Shown: positions 37,101 to 47,812 of the stretch, piece after piece
Position numbering within the stretch: position 1 is the stretch's first letter
How the letters are laid out: every line of letters begins with the position of its first letter
DNA from: Malus domestica
Lineage: Eukaryota; Streptophyta; Magnoliopsida; Rosales; Rosaceae
Reading direction: 5' to 3'
DNA length: 64,000 nucleotides
Assembly (NCBI RefSeq): GCF_042453785.1
Contig: NC_091667.1
Location: 32,170,001-32,234,000 of the forward strand
Translations under genes and position numbers: made by a program
The notes under the pieces: generated by a model
What the model was told of the DNA's origin: nothing
The model's database searches: none
Seen by the model: only the letters and a program-made list of their open reading frames with translations

Positions 37101-37843
37101 CAAATCATATATGCTCGGGGACCAAAGAAACAAGAAGAAAATCTGAACAACTAACAAATGATTAGAAAGGTCCAACATGTGTTAATCTATCTGACTGCAT
37201 TTCAACAAAATACCTTTTAAAAATGCCACGAGATGGGGCACCTAAGACGAGATTGCATATAGCAGACTTAGCAACCTCTTCTGCTATTGCATTTGCAACG
37301 TCATCCGATTCAACTAGTACGACATCTACTTGCATCTGCATTCAAAATATAGCGGATTACGCTTTTGTCACCTCCGATTTTCTTACCATCAAACTTCAAA
37401 GACCAAGAAAGTTTTACCTTCCTAGAAGCACACATTTTCTTGTATGGAACAAGCTTTTCGCTTGCCTGCCACTCCATTTCCTTTCTATAAGCAGCTACTA
37501 CGTCCTCTCGTACTTGCGAAATAGGAATCCGACTTCCCACTACAATCACAACAAGAACAAGAATTTCTAGACACCATAGACAAGGAAAATTGTTCAAGAC
37601 ATAAGATTCACTTGTTTCGCGACACGCAAACCCGAAGAAGCAAAGCTTACTTGGTGTTGGAACTCCGGTGATCTTTGGCCGGACATGAATCAACTTGAAG
37701 AAAACATTTCCCTCCGGAACAAACTTATCCAGAGCCCACCTAACTATGTATTTGCTATTTTTGTCCCCACTGATAGCAATGCCAACAACTGAGGGAGGAG
37801 GTGAGAAATTTACACCTTCTCCAGTAATTTCACTCCCATCCAT
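34131..37843 (-). CDS. USP domain - protein kinase - U-box E3 ubiquitin ligase (PUB51/52-like)
   Basis: Plant U-box receptor-like cytoplasmic kinase (class IX type), combining a kinase with an E2-recruiting U-box. Coding exons in order: 37843-37651, 37539-37418, 37335-37214, 36650-36460, 36355-36111, 35923-35813, 35720-35292, 35203-34454, 34313-34131; 781 residues, a usual length. USP-like domain about 15-150; Ser-rich linker; coiled coil about 300-415; kinase about 430-700 with loop GMGAYG (435-440), Lys455, HRDLKPAN (catalytic Asp550) and DVG at 568-570; U-box from FICPI (about 714) to the end, split by the last intron. DVG instead of DFG is usual for this group. The start is the ATG of MDGSEITGE; a 5' UTR intron with acceptor shortly before it and donor near 38332 is likely. 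An in-frame ATG at 37927 would add 28 mostly hydrophobic residues but lies inside that proposed intron. No defects were seen. Confidence 0.93.
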
Positions 37844-38332
37844 TGCTCTACCACTCCTCTGTGACACTGCAAATCCTCTGTAGCAAGTAGAAGCAAAAAC
37901 CAGAAGCATAAGTAAATAACTTAGCATTTCTAATACAACAATTAGTACAAAAAAAAATGAAGTAAATAGGAGTAAATTGGAGAGAGAAGTTGAATTGCAG
38001 ACCCAAAAGTGAATTTTCGAAAAACAATCCTCAAACTACCAAAAAGAACAAAAATTTCGAAAGAAAAATGATTTTTTCACGCTTTTTTTCTTCTACTTCA
38101 ACGCACACATGTTCTTGCTTTATTCAATTCAATATCTAAAAATAACAAAAGGTGAGCAAAAACAAAAAAAAACAAAAAAAAAAAGGAGCATAAAAACTCA
38201 AGAAAAAAAAAAAGTACGTGAAAATCATTTCCCGACAAATATTCAATTAGCCGGCACTCAAAAGTTCAAAGAACAACACAAATTCGAAAACCCAGAAAAA
38301 CAAAGCACAGAAAACAAAAGAAGAACAGCATA

Positions 38333-38600
38333 CCAGGTGGTCGAGCTTCAAGGCTCAAACTTTTAAGCACTTCCTGAACTCCTAATGAGAAAAGAGCCCC
38401 ATTTATGTTTCTCTCTGCAAAAACATGTTAACATTCAACCACAAGTTGCAGAATTGGAATTTTAGCTGGTCAGAATCAGATGACCTCACAAATGCAACCA
38501 AAGCTTAAATTTGTCTCGCCTCTAAAAATTTCAGAGCCTAACTTTGGCATGACTCGTGACTCGTGACTCGTGAGGCATTTCTTATATGGTGTAGCTGAAA
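38333..38600 (-). promoter_or_regulatory. Likely 5' UTR exon and promoter of the U-box kinase gene
   Basis: On the minus strand a donor CACCTG|GTATGC (near 38333) fits a leader exon, and 'ccatataagaaatgcc' near 38577-38592 could be the TATA region. Both are preserved in the duplicate at about 46260-46530. Transcription start was not determined. Confidence 0.4.
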
Positions 38601-39061
38601 GCTACAAAAACGAAATATAATTATCTATTGGATTTTTTTAATCAAATAAATAAAAAAGGACCAACTTGAGGAACAGTTCGTTTTGTTTCTGGGACGACTT
38701 TTCAGTCTATATTTGTTTTCAAAGCAATGTAAACATGATTTTGTATCTATCGCTTGTGGAAAATCAGAACTAATAATTAATTTAAAGAAACAACTAAAAT
38801 ATTAGTAACTCCTTATCCGACGGTCAAGATCAGGCTGTTGAAAATCTAATGCTCTCATGCACCGCGTCATCGAGCCGTTGGGCTCTTCTGTTGGAGCTGT
38901 TGCAATGGAACCCACCGTTGCAAGCTTCATCGGCAGACGTCAACCTTGCCTGATGACGCAAGATAAGACTTAAATTGCACGGACATTTGAGCGACCATGG
39001 CTGTGCCACCACTTGCTCTCCTTATTCTGGCCCGTTGAAGTTGTTCTAGGCAATTACTAAT
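38601..39061. other. Upstream region of the U-box kinase gene
   Basis: No gene supported; conserved with 46530-46990 in the right duplication unit. Confidence 0.4.
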
Positions 39062-39070
39062 GCCCAAAAC

Positions 39071-39607
39071 CTATGAAGCATGGATACGGATACGGATACG
39101 AATACGGCGATACGATACGACACAACACGCGATACAGAAAATCTCTAAAAATTAAGATACGATACGCTATGGATACGGCAAATAAAAATATATATAGCAA
39201 CAAAAATATACATTTTAAAACATAATTCATCATTCAAATTCAAGTACATTTGAGTTGTTAGAGAAGGAAAGTTCGAAATCTAATCCTCTTTATACAGTAG
39301 AAGAAGTGTGAGAGTCGTATTCATGGTTTTAATTAGAGGGAAGCTCTTTGTATTTAGCAAATTTCAATTATAGATGTCTCCTATTAATTTTCTCTTCCTC
39401 ATTACATTTTTTTGAAAGTGTAAATGTATCTTAAATGCAGGATACGTGTATCCTAAATGTAGGATACGCATATCCATCATGTCAAATTTGTGTCCATCAA
39501 TCAGAATACGTGTCGGACGAGTATCCGAGAGTATTGGACAAGTATCGTATCCGATCAAGTATCAAATACGAAATACGGGACCAAACAGAAGTATCTGTGC
39601 ATCATAG
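39071..39607. mobile_element. Mutator-like MITE with 9-bp target duplication
   Basis: The 537-bp insertion is flanked by gcccaaaac (39062-39070 and 39608-39616). Its ends ctatgaagcatggatac and, inverted, ctatgatgcacagatac match at most positions. The interior is rich in 'gatacg' and 'gtatcc' words and has no transposase. The right duplication unit has the uninterrupted site (single gcccaaaac near 46991), so the insertion happened after the duplication or was confined to this unit. A 9-bp duplication is the Mutator signature. Confidence 0.85.
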
Positions 39608-40616
39608 CCCAAAACAAATGGATGGAAATGCTCTTAAAGGTACAACTGTATTAATTTCGGCTCAACAAGAAATAAAGTTGTAATCAAGAAATAAAGTTGT
39701 AATCTTGGACTGCTTCACGTAAGAGTGAAAATCCACCGCGTTTGGACTCTTATCCTAAAAAGCTTAGGATAAGAGCAAATTCGATGCTTCGTAAACCACC
39801 ATGGGATTTCACTTTCTCCTATTTATTAGAAGTTAGTTATTAGGGGACCTACTTTGGTTGTTGGCATATGATTCTGTGACTATCAGACATCAAGAGGAGA
39901 AAGAGACATAAGCATGTTAAAGTCCTTTTATATTATATATAGTTGACTGATTAGTTAGCAGCGGGCGCATAGAACTTAGACTGGTTATTTCCTGGAAGCT
40001 GGACGATATTTCATAAGATACTTTGCATGTGTATGTATAATGTCTCTAAATGCATGCACCATGCATGCTCTTAATTAGAATTTTGAACATCCAATTAAGC
40101 CCAAAGTGAGTGGTTTATATTCATTTTTCTTAAGTGATTGCTTTGGTGACATGTAACATCCCACACCATTTCAATACCTAAACCTTATTTTTTTTTTTTT
40201 TAAATTCTAAAAAATTCTCATTTTTTTCCTATAAATACCTAAACCATTCTTTCACCATTCCTCACAAAATTTTCACCATTCCTACACCATTTCAATTTTC
40301 ATATTTTCTTACCTCTTCCAAAAATATTTCCTTCAATTTTTTTCAATAATTTTCAAATGGCCTCGTCTGCAATGAAAGGTAGAGATTGGACCCGAAAAGA
40401 AGATGAAACTCTTTGCAAGGCTTCTAGATGGGTGTCGGAAGATAGTGTGAGGGGGAGTTCTCAAACAAGTGAAGGTGTTTGGACTCGTGTGTCCAAAAAA
40501 TACTTAGAGTTCTACGAATGCACCACTCCTCCGAATATCTGAAACCATAAGAGTTGTTCTTCAAGATGGAAGAAACATCTTTAGCCAGGTTTGAACAAAT
40601 GTCATCAAGCACTGTT

Positions 40617-40899
40617 TGTCACATCCCGGCCCGGGGTGGAACACTTCCCTGGCCCGCTCCACCACCGTAGCACGATATTATCCGCTTTGGGCTTACCATT
40701 CCCTCACGGTTTTGTTTTTGGGAACTCACGAGCAACTTCCAGTGGGTCACCCATCATGGGAGTGCTCTGGCCACCTTCTCGCTTAACTTCGAAGTTCTGA
40801 CGGAACCCGAAGCCAATGAGCTCCCAAAAGGCCTCGTGCTAGATAGGGATAGGAATATACATTTAAAGATCACTCCCCTGAGCGATGTGGGATGTCACA
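40617..40899 (-). repeat. Cassandra 3' LTR
   Basis: 283 bp; 5S-like segment at about 40741-40800 is slightly decayed compared with the other LTR ('cttaacttcgaagttc'). Confidence 0.88.
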
Positions 40900-40912
40900 A
40901 TCCACCCCCTTA
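40900..40912 (-). other. Cassandra polypurine tract
   Basis: Minus strand AAGGGGGTGGAT directly before the 3' LTR. Confidence 0.7.
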
Positions 40913-40952
40913 GGGGCCCAACGTCCTTGTCGGCACACCACGGCCAAGGTTA

Positions 40953-40965
40953 GGCTCTAATACCA
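40953..40965 (-). other. Cassandra primer binding site
   Basis: Minus strand TGGTATTAGAGCC two bases inside the 5' LTR, matching the tRNA-Met binding word TGGTATCAGAGCC at 12 of 13 positions. Confidence 0.85.
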
Positions 40966-40967
40966 AT

Positions 40968-41248
40968 TGTCACATCCCGGCCCGTGGTGAACCACTTCCC
41001 GGGCCCGCTCCACCACTGTAGCACGATATTGTCCGCTTTGGGCTTACCATTCCCTCACGGTTTTGTTTTTTGGGAACTCACGAGCAACTTCCCAGTGGGT
41101 CACCCAGCATGGGAGTGTTCTAGCCACCTTCTCACTTAACTTCGGAGTTCGGAACCTGAAGCCAGTGAGCTTCCAAAATGCCTCGTGCTAGATAGGGATA
41201 GGAATATACATTTAAGGATCACTCCCCTGGGCGATGTGGGATGTCACA
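40968..41248 (-). repeat. Cassandra 5' LTR
   Basis: 281 bp, the better preserved 5S-like segment at about 41095-41157. Confidence 0.88.
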
Positions 41249-42187
41249 CTGTTAGTAGCTGCAAGTAGACATGAAAACAACGCTAATTACTACGATGAAG
41301 TAAGTGTTTTCACAATTTATTTTAAATATTTAATTATATTACATATAATTTCATAAATTAATTTTCTTTAATTTTTGTAATTATATTTTCTAGGTACGCC
41401 AAGCGAATGAATTTTATATGGAGGGCAGCTTGAAACCTTTTCAGTTTCACAGTTGTTGGGAAATTTGTAAAGGGTGGGTGTTATTTGAAGATCCACCTCA
41501 ACATAGAGTAGGTCTTACACCGGTATTCAGAACTGCATCCTTAGCTGTAGATATGGATGAAGATGAATCTCCTACCATTCAACAAACAAGGGTAGAAAAT
41601 CCGTCTTCGGGTGAAGGTTCCAAATCTAGGGCTATGTGACGAAACAAGGCCCGAAGGTTGAAGGAAAAGGGCAAGGCAAATGATGATTACGCCGCTCAAT
41701 AGGAAGTGGCGGCCTTATTGCGATTAATGACGGAGCAAAATGCTATTGCCGCGGAAGAAAAGAATCGTAGGCATGAAGAACGGACCAAACAAATACAAGA
41801 AGAGATGGATGATAAGAATATGGAAAGGAACACTTCGAATTACACTCCAATGAGTAAAGCCTATTTTGATAGGAAAAAAAAATATTATAACCCAGCAGTA
41901 GTTGTTTACCTCTAACTATACTTCTACAATGGCGGAAGATGAAGATGATGTTGATTATGAATATTAAATTTAAGTTGTTGTAGTTTTTAAATTTAAATTA
42001 ATGTAGTTTTTAAATTTAATTTGTAGTTTTTAAATTTAAGTTGTAGCTTTTAAATATAAGTTGTATGTTTTAAATTTAAGTTATTGTAGTTTTTAAATTT
42101 AAATAATAAATTATGTTTGGCCCTATGACCCTTTGGCCTTCGGTTAAAGATGGTTTTTTGTGACAGGGCTCAAACGAGCCCTATGGC

Positions 42188-44267
42188 TTGGGCTGGTTCG
42201 GTATGGGATACCGAACCGAAATGCAAGTCCCGATTCCCAAACCGAAGTTTTCGGGAATCCCAAATTCAATACCGATCTCAAACCAAATTTTCAGGAATCC
42301 CGAAATAGTTTCGAGCTTTCGGACAATTGGGAATCCCAAAATAGTTTTGGGCTTTTGGGCTATTGGACTAAAAATTTAAGAGAGAAATATTGCTTAAAGA
42401 AAGAAACATGTACAAATACATAAGCAAAATGGGAACCTAAAATCTAGCAACAGGTATCCGCAACAAGCTCAGTAGCTTCTTTGTACTTCGTTTGGGCAAA
42501 AAGTTCTTGAAAACGCTAGACAACCTGTAAAAATCATGTAGGAACATCAGAAATTAAAGTATAGAGGACCAAAGAGATTCAATATCATATAATCAACAGG
42601 ACCAAAGAAGTTACAGTCAATTCGATTATGGCAATAGATTAAAAATGTTGATCATTCTTCATTCGAAAAGGCATGAATCATGATACAATGATCATTGATC
42701 AACATAACACTAGAGTTCATCTGTTGCTCCAGCTTATCTTGTAATTTTTATATTCTTCAACATATATTGCAGGATGTTCTAATATGTAATGTCACATTCA
42801 TAATATAGTGGAATAAAATCATAAAATGGTAACCTTCATCCAGAAACATTCAACATAATAATCACCATCTCATTAATAAGTACACAGGTTGCAATAGTTT
42901 TTCGCAACTATTCTTACGAAAAAAAAAAGGAAACAAGCTTTTCGTAGATAATTGTTAACATAAAAACATAACAAGGAGAGCAACCATGGCCGATGCCTAA
43001 CACTAGCTACATTCATATGCATCAAATCAGATTCAAAATGAAGAGAGAGAGAGAGAGAAAGAGAGAGAAAGACGGAGCATAATAGATATATGAAAAGGTC
43101 CTCACGTTTCGTTGTCAACAATAATGCAGGTAAATGCTGAGTTCAAAAAAATGATAGCAATATTCAGATTGCACAACAGTCAAGTCCTATTTGTTCAACT
43201 TCATTAGTATACAAATGCAAATGCAAATGCAAATTAACACATTGACTGTATTGCCACAATACCTCCAGTTCTTGCTTGCGTGCTTCCTCCCTTCTCGTTT
43301 CTGACCAAATGCAAACTGTAAATACATTTGTGGTGCTGCATTACAAACATTCCAAAATCCCACGGTTAATTCTGAACTCCATTCATCAATTTACACCAAC
43401 TCTTGAAATTCATTTCAGTAGCTACAATTATTGCTACAACTATTAACTATGAACTATCAACCCGTAACAAATTTATGCTTCAATTGTGATTATGTGATAG
43501 AAGAGAAACCCTAATCTTGAATTCCAACACCAATTCAACCCCTAAACCCTCAGTATGCAGTATACTCTATCTTCCAAGTGCTAAATTTCACAATCCCTAA
43601 TCTCGAATTCCAGCCCTAAATTAAAATTCAAACCCTAAATTAGCTTGTGAACTTTACCTGATTTGGGGGAGAATTGCACAATGCACTGGATGATTGGAAT
43701 CGAGAGAGACTCAAAATGAGAGTGGCACCGATGGCCATGATTCATGAAGGAAGGCTCATCCACTGTGACTCTGTGTGGGATGAAAAATCGAGAGAGACTG
43801 AGAAAGAGATCAGAGAGGTGATAGTCGAGAGAGATGTGACTCAGGTGAGTCACTTGTGTGGCCGGATTCGAAAACGGAGAGACAAATCGGCGATGAGGGT
43901 GGTGAGGTGAGGGTTTGAGTCTGAGGCGAGCGGCGAGAGAGAGTGAGTGAACTGAGAGTCGAGAGAGACGGGAGAGACAAAGTGTAAGTGTAGATTTGAT
44001 TTCTATTCAACGGTTGAGATTAAATCTCAACCAAATCCGACGGCTATTACAATTTCAAATATATATTTAAAAATTAAATAATATATATATTTTTTATTTC
44101 GGTTCGGTATGGGAATACCGAAAAAACGAAAACTTGAAACCGATTCCCATACCAAAAATTTTGGTTTGGTTTGGTATTGGGTACCAAACGTTTCGGGAAT
44201 TTTTCGGTTTGGTTTCAGGAATTTTTTCGGTTTGGTTTGGGAAATTCGGTATTTTTTTCCACCTCTA
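42188..44267. mobile_element. Non-autonomous hAT element with 8-bp target duplication
   Basis: 2080 bp flanked by cctatggc (42180-42187 and 44268-44275). Left end ttgggctggttcggtat; right end, inverted, tagaggtgg then 'aataccgaa'. Subterminal blocks of about 150 bp on both sides repeat 'ttcggtatggg', 'accgaaccgaa' and 'ttccca' in inverted order, as in many plant hAT elements. Left unit has the uninterrupted site near 32980. No hAT transposase or hATC dimerisation domain was recognised; inner sequence at about 43500-43990 includes 'aaaccctaa' words and a GA-rich 79-codon frame (43674-43910) of unknown meaning, possibly a captured gene piece. Confidence 0.75.
43041..43069. repeat. (GA)n microsatellite inside the hAT element
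   Basis: GA run interrupted by 'aaa' twice. Confidence 0.7.
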
Positions 44268-45365
44268 CCTATGGCCATTTGGCCCTCGGTTGGAAATGGT
44301 AAGAAATATGGTACTGCACTATTTATTAAAATATTAATTTCTTTGAGTCCAGAGAAGATGGCCTCACAAAAAGTATCCGGATTCAATTATATGATCTCTA
44401 GCTGCCATATGAATATATGGGTGGGTGGGTATAAGTTGCTCTGGGTCCGACTGTGAGAGATGACATTATTATGACCATCCAAAATAATAATAATAATAAT
44501 AATTACTGGTAGGGGTTGTTATCGTGACATTTTGCAAATATGAATGATACAAAAGTTCCCTTATGTGGTCTTTTAGTGGATAGAATGTTGAGTTTTTACC
44601 TATACGTTCGGGATTCAAAACTCTTCCTCTCCTGAATTGCCGTAATAGTTTTGAACTCTCACCTTAATCATGGTAATTTTTTTTTCAAATGATACAAAAG
44701 CTTCTTTCACTCAACATTATATTATTGGCACAATATGTTATTGTGATAATATTTATGAGAATATGAGTTGCTCTTCAAGACAAAGCAAAATTTTGATAAT
44801 ATAACGGTCACGCTATTACATAATATTATTAATCAATTTACGTGTTCGCGTGTTATAGTATAAATAATGATTTACTCGTTTTTCATATACCCCATATGAT
44901 CACTATTGCACTACAATGAATTTGACACTTTTTGCTCAAGATCTTGTGCTTTATAAACCTTATGCCAATTTAGACCATAGGACCAAACCAAACAAATATA
45001 TAATTTGGTCATGTACATGACATGACACGTGGCACATTGGTATGACAGAGAACCACATCCTCTTGTCCCAACACTTTTGCCGCAATTTTGAAGTGACTTT
45101 CTCAAATGACGTCGCATGATTAGCACGCCAGTCTTGACAATTTGTTCATTCGTGTCCTCCAATAAAATACTTTTTGGCATTTGGTTCTTGAATCTCAATA
45201 TTTCTTTTTTTATTGGATAAAACAGAAACTCCATTGAAATTTGAAACCATGGACGAATTCAACAACTTACAAAATATTCAACCCTGAACGCTACCTAATG
45301 CCAGCCTCGCAATAAACTAACCCACCAGTGTTACCCTAAAAAGTAACAATTAACAAAGGAACATG

Positions 45366-45799
45366 CTATTGTTTTCTGGTCTTCCACTCCATAATTGCAG
45401 AAAGAAGAGTATAGTTTAGTATAACATCCTTGTTTGGCAATGGCAAATTTGTCATCGGTGAGTTATCGTTCTCTTCGAGCCATTTCTCGATCGCTTTGCG
45501 GTCATAAGTGTAACCATCTGCGGCCACACATGGCTCATCCATCACATCCTGTAACAAAAGAACACGGCATACAGATTACTTGGTGGAATAAGTCATAAAA
45601 AACTATGTATTCTGTCACACGTCGAGACTCGCTAATGTTGTGTTTAACAGTAAGAATTTGACACTGAACTGCCAAAGATTATGCGTACCTTAAGAATTGG
45701 ACAGATGAAGTGGTTAGGAGGTAGGCATTGAACCGGAGGAGCTGAATTTTTTGCTGTATCAGCAACCTCTTTCAATCTCTCAAGTGTGGTGCCATCCAT
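45366..45799 (-). CDS. U-box-only minigene derived by internal deletion of the PUB kinase gene
   Basis: In the right duplication unit the first two codons and a bit of the third (ATG GAT GG) are joined to the end of the kinase exon. Exons 45799-45689 and 45548-45366 give MDGTTLERLKEVADTAK... then the full U-box; 97 residues in one frame. Missing relative to the parent at 34131-37843: USP domain, coiled coil and kinase (parental 34551-37835, about 3285 bp). A six-base filler 'gtggtg' marks the join. The last intron keeps its GT and AG. The U-box from FICPI to EWKTRKQ is complete, with two changes from the parent (Phe to Leu in EKW.EEN and Asn to Asp two residues on). The leader, 5' UTR donor and TATA-like region are also duplicated, so expression is possible. 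It may equally be a pseudogene that happens to be open. Confidence 0.7.
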
Positions 45800-46990
45800 T
45801 GCTCTACCACTCCTCTGTGACACTGCAAATCCTCTGTAGCAAGTAGTAGCAAAAAACAGAAGCATAAGTAAATAACTTAGCATTTCCAATACAACAATTA
45901 GCATAAAAATGAAGTAAATAGGAGTAAATTAGAGAGAGAAGTTGAATTGCAGACCCAAAAGTGAATTTTCAAAAAACAATCCTCCAACTACGAAAAAGAA
46001 CAAAAATTTCGAAATAATCATGATTTTCGCACGCTTTTTTTTTCTTCTTCAACGCACACATGTTCTTGCTTTATTCGATTCAATATCTAAAAATAACAAA
46101 AGATGAGCAAAAAAAAAAAAAAAAGAACGTAAAAACTCAAGATAATAAAAAAGTATGCGAAAATCATTTCCCGACAAATATTCAATTAGCCGCCACTCAA
46201 AAGTTCAAAGAACAACACAAATTCGAAAACACAGAAAAACAAAGCACAGAAAACAAAAGAAGAACAGCATACCAGATGGTCGAGCTTCAAGACTCAAACT
46301 TTTTCTGAACTCCTATTGAGAAAAGAGCTCCATTTATGTTTCTCTCTGCAAAAACATGTTAACATTCAACCACAAGTTGCAGAATTGGAATTTTAGCTGG
46401 TCAGAAGCAGATGACCTCACAAATGCAACCAAGCTTAAATTTGTCTCGCCTCTAAAAATTTCAGAGCCTAACTTTGGCATGACTCGTGACTCGTGATTCG
46501 TGAGGCATTTCTTATATGGTATATCTGAAAGCTACAAAAACGAAATATAATTATCTATTGGATTTTTTTAATCAAATAAATAAAAAAGGACCAACTTGAG
46601 TAACCTTGTTTCTTGTACGACTTTTTAGTCTATATTTGTTTTCAAAGCAATGTAAACTTGATTTTGTATCTATCACTTGTCGAAAATCAGAACTAATAAT
46701 TAATTTAAAGAAACACCTAAAATATTAGTAACTCCTTATCCAACGGTCAAGATCAGGCTGTTGAAAATCCAATGCTCTCATGCACCGCGTCATCGAGCTG
46801 TTGGGTTCTTCTGTTGGAGCTGTTGCAATAGAACCCACTGTTGCAATGCAAGCTTCATTGGCAAACGTCAACCTTGCCTGATGACGCAAGACAAGACTAA
46901 AATTACACGGGCATTTGAGTGAGCATGGCCGTGCCACCACTTGCTCTCCTTATTTTGGCCCGTTGAAGTTGTTCTGGGCAATTACTCTTG
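45800..46990. other. Duplicated 5' region of the U-box gene
   Basis: Copy of 37844-39060. Keeps the 5' UTR splice donor ('ataccag' on plus, near 46270) and the TATA-like stretch near 46506. The hydrophobic upstream frame beginning MLSYLLMLL is also open here and in frame with the minigene. No other gene. Confidence 0.45.
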
Positions 46991-47540
46991 CCCAAAACAA
47001 ACGGATGGAAATGCTCTTAAAGGTACAATTGAAGGAGGCTGCTTTGTTTTCCACATGAATTTTCGACATTTTTTTTTTCACTCTTTTCTAACCCGTATTA
47101 ATTTCGGCTCAACAAGAAATAAAGTTGTAATCTTGGACTGCTTCACGGAAGAGTTTGAAAATCCACCGCGTTTGGACTCTTATCCTAAAAGGCTTAGGAT
47201 AAGAGCAAATTCGATGCTTCGTAAACCACCATGGGATTTCACTTTCTCCTATTTATTTGCTAATTAGAAGTTAGTTATTAGGGGACCTACTTTGGTTGTT
47301 GGCCTATGATTCTGTGACTATCAGACATCACGAGGAGATAGAGACATAAGCATGTTAAAGTCCTTTTATATTATATATAGTTGACTGATTAGTTAGCAGC
47401 CGGTGCATAGAACTTGACTGGTTATTTCCTGGAAGCTGCACGAGATTTCATAAGATACTTTGCATGTGTATGTATAATGTCTCTGAAGTCTGAATGCATG
47501 CACCGTGCATGCTCTTAATTAGAATTTTGAACATCCAATT

Positions 47541-47812
47541 AAGCCCAAAGTGAGTGGTTTAAATTCATTTTTCTTAAGTGATTGCTTTGGTGACATGTTT
47601 ACTCCAATATGGGTATTACAATTCAGAGTTATTTTCATTTAGTGTTTAAATTTTCTTTGATACAGTCAATATTTTTGTGGAAGTATTGGAAAAATCATAG
47701 AAAATTTTGAAAGCGGAGGTGAAGTCTAAATTATGAGTATTAAGCCCAAAGTGAGTGGTTTGTATTCGTTTTTCTTAAGTGAATTTTGGTGGCATGCATG
47801 TTTACTCCATGA
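47541..47812. repeat. Local direct repeat at the edge of the duplication
   Basis: 'aagcccaaagtgagtggttt' with 'tttttcttaagtga' and 'ggtg.catg.tttactcca' occurs at about 47541-47610 and again at about 47742-47810; the same word stands at the end of the left unit (about 40097-40155). Confidence 0.65.

Larger units (their letters stand above)
31680..40155. repeat. Left unit of a tandem segmental duplication
   Basis: From the poly-T/'ctataaatacctaaaccattctttc' block to 'gctttggtgacatgt' the sequence corresponds segment by segment to 40156-47600. Matching blocks: 31730-32445 with 40245-41640, 33000-34550 with 44290-45785, 37836-39060 with 45792-46990, 39617-40155 with about 46990-47600. This unit contains the intact U-box kinase gene. 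Confidence 0.85.
40617..41248 (-). mobile_element. Cassandra-type TRIM retrotransposon (5S-bearing LTRs)
   Basis: A 632-bp element: LTRs 40617-40899 and 40968-41248 with a 68-bp inner part and no coding capacity. Termini TGTCACA...TGTCACA are inverted on each other (TGTGACA/TGTCACA). Five-base target duplication CTGTT at 40612-40616 and 41249-41253; the empty site is intact in the left unit at 32072-32076. The minus strand carries a tRNA-Met type primer site. LTRs contain 5S rRNA-like blocks: in the right LTR the minus strand reads GAACTCCGAAGTTAAG (41135-41150), then ATGCTGGGTGACCCACTGGG. These are the features of Cassandra, a TRIM family known across vascular plants. Confidence 0.92.
40200..42179. 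mobile_element. PIF/Harbinger-type relic, right copy, split by Cassandra
   Basis: Duplicate of the left relic, with a slightly better preserved start: ATG at 40357 opens MASSAMKGRDWTRKEDETL, a Myb/SANT-like beginning, then stops after CTTPPNI at 40542. The later parts KPFQFHSCWEICKGW (about 41430-41480) and the charged helix (about 41730-41800) follow the Cassandra insertion. Not functional. Confidence 0.6.
40156..47600. repeat. Right unit of the tandem segmental duplication
   Basis: Direct-orientation copy of 31680-40155. It differs by a Cassandra insertion (40617-41248), a hAT insertion (42188-44267), a 3.3-kb deletion of most of the U-box kinase gene (junction near 45785-45791), and lack of the Mutator MITE. 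Confidence 0.85.

Noticed and set aside
34131-37843. DVG instead of DFG taken as a sign of an inactive kinase
   Set aside because: DVG is usual in this plant U-box kinase group, and Lys, HRD and the metal-binding Asp are all present.
37844-37927. Upstream ATG at 37927 as the true start of the U-box kinase
   Set aside because: Family proteins start near the USP domain and good acceptor sites lie between the two ATGs, so it is more likely intron; kept only as a finding.
43674-43910. 79-codon frame inside the hAT element as a host gene
   Set aside because: No family recognised, inside a transposon, GA-rich composition; described only within the element.
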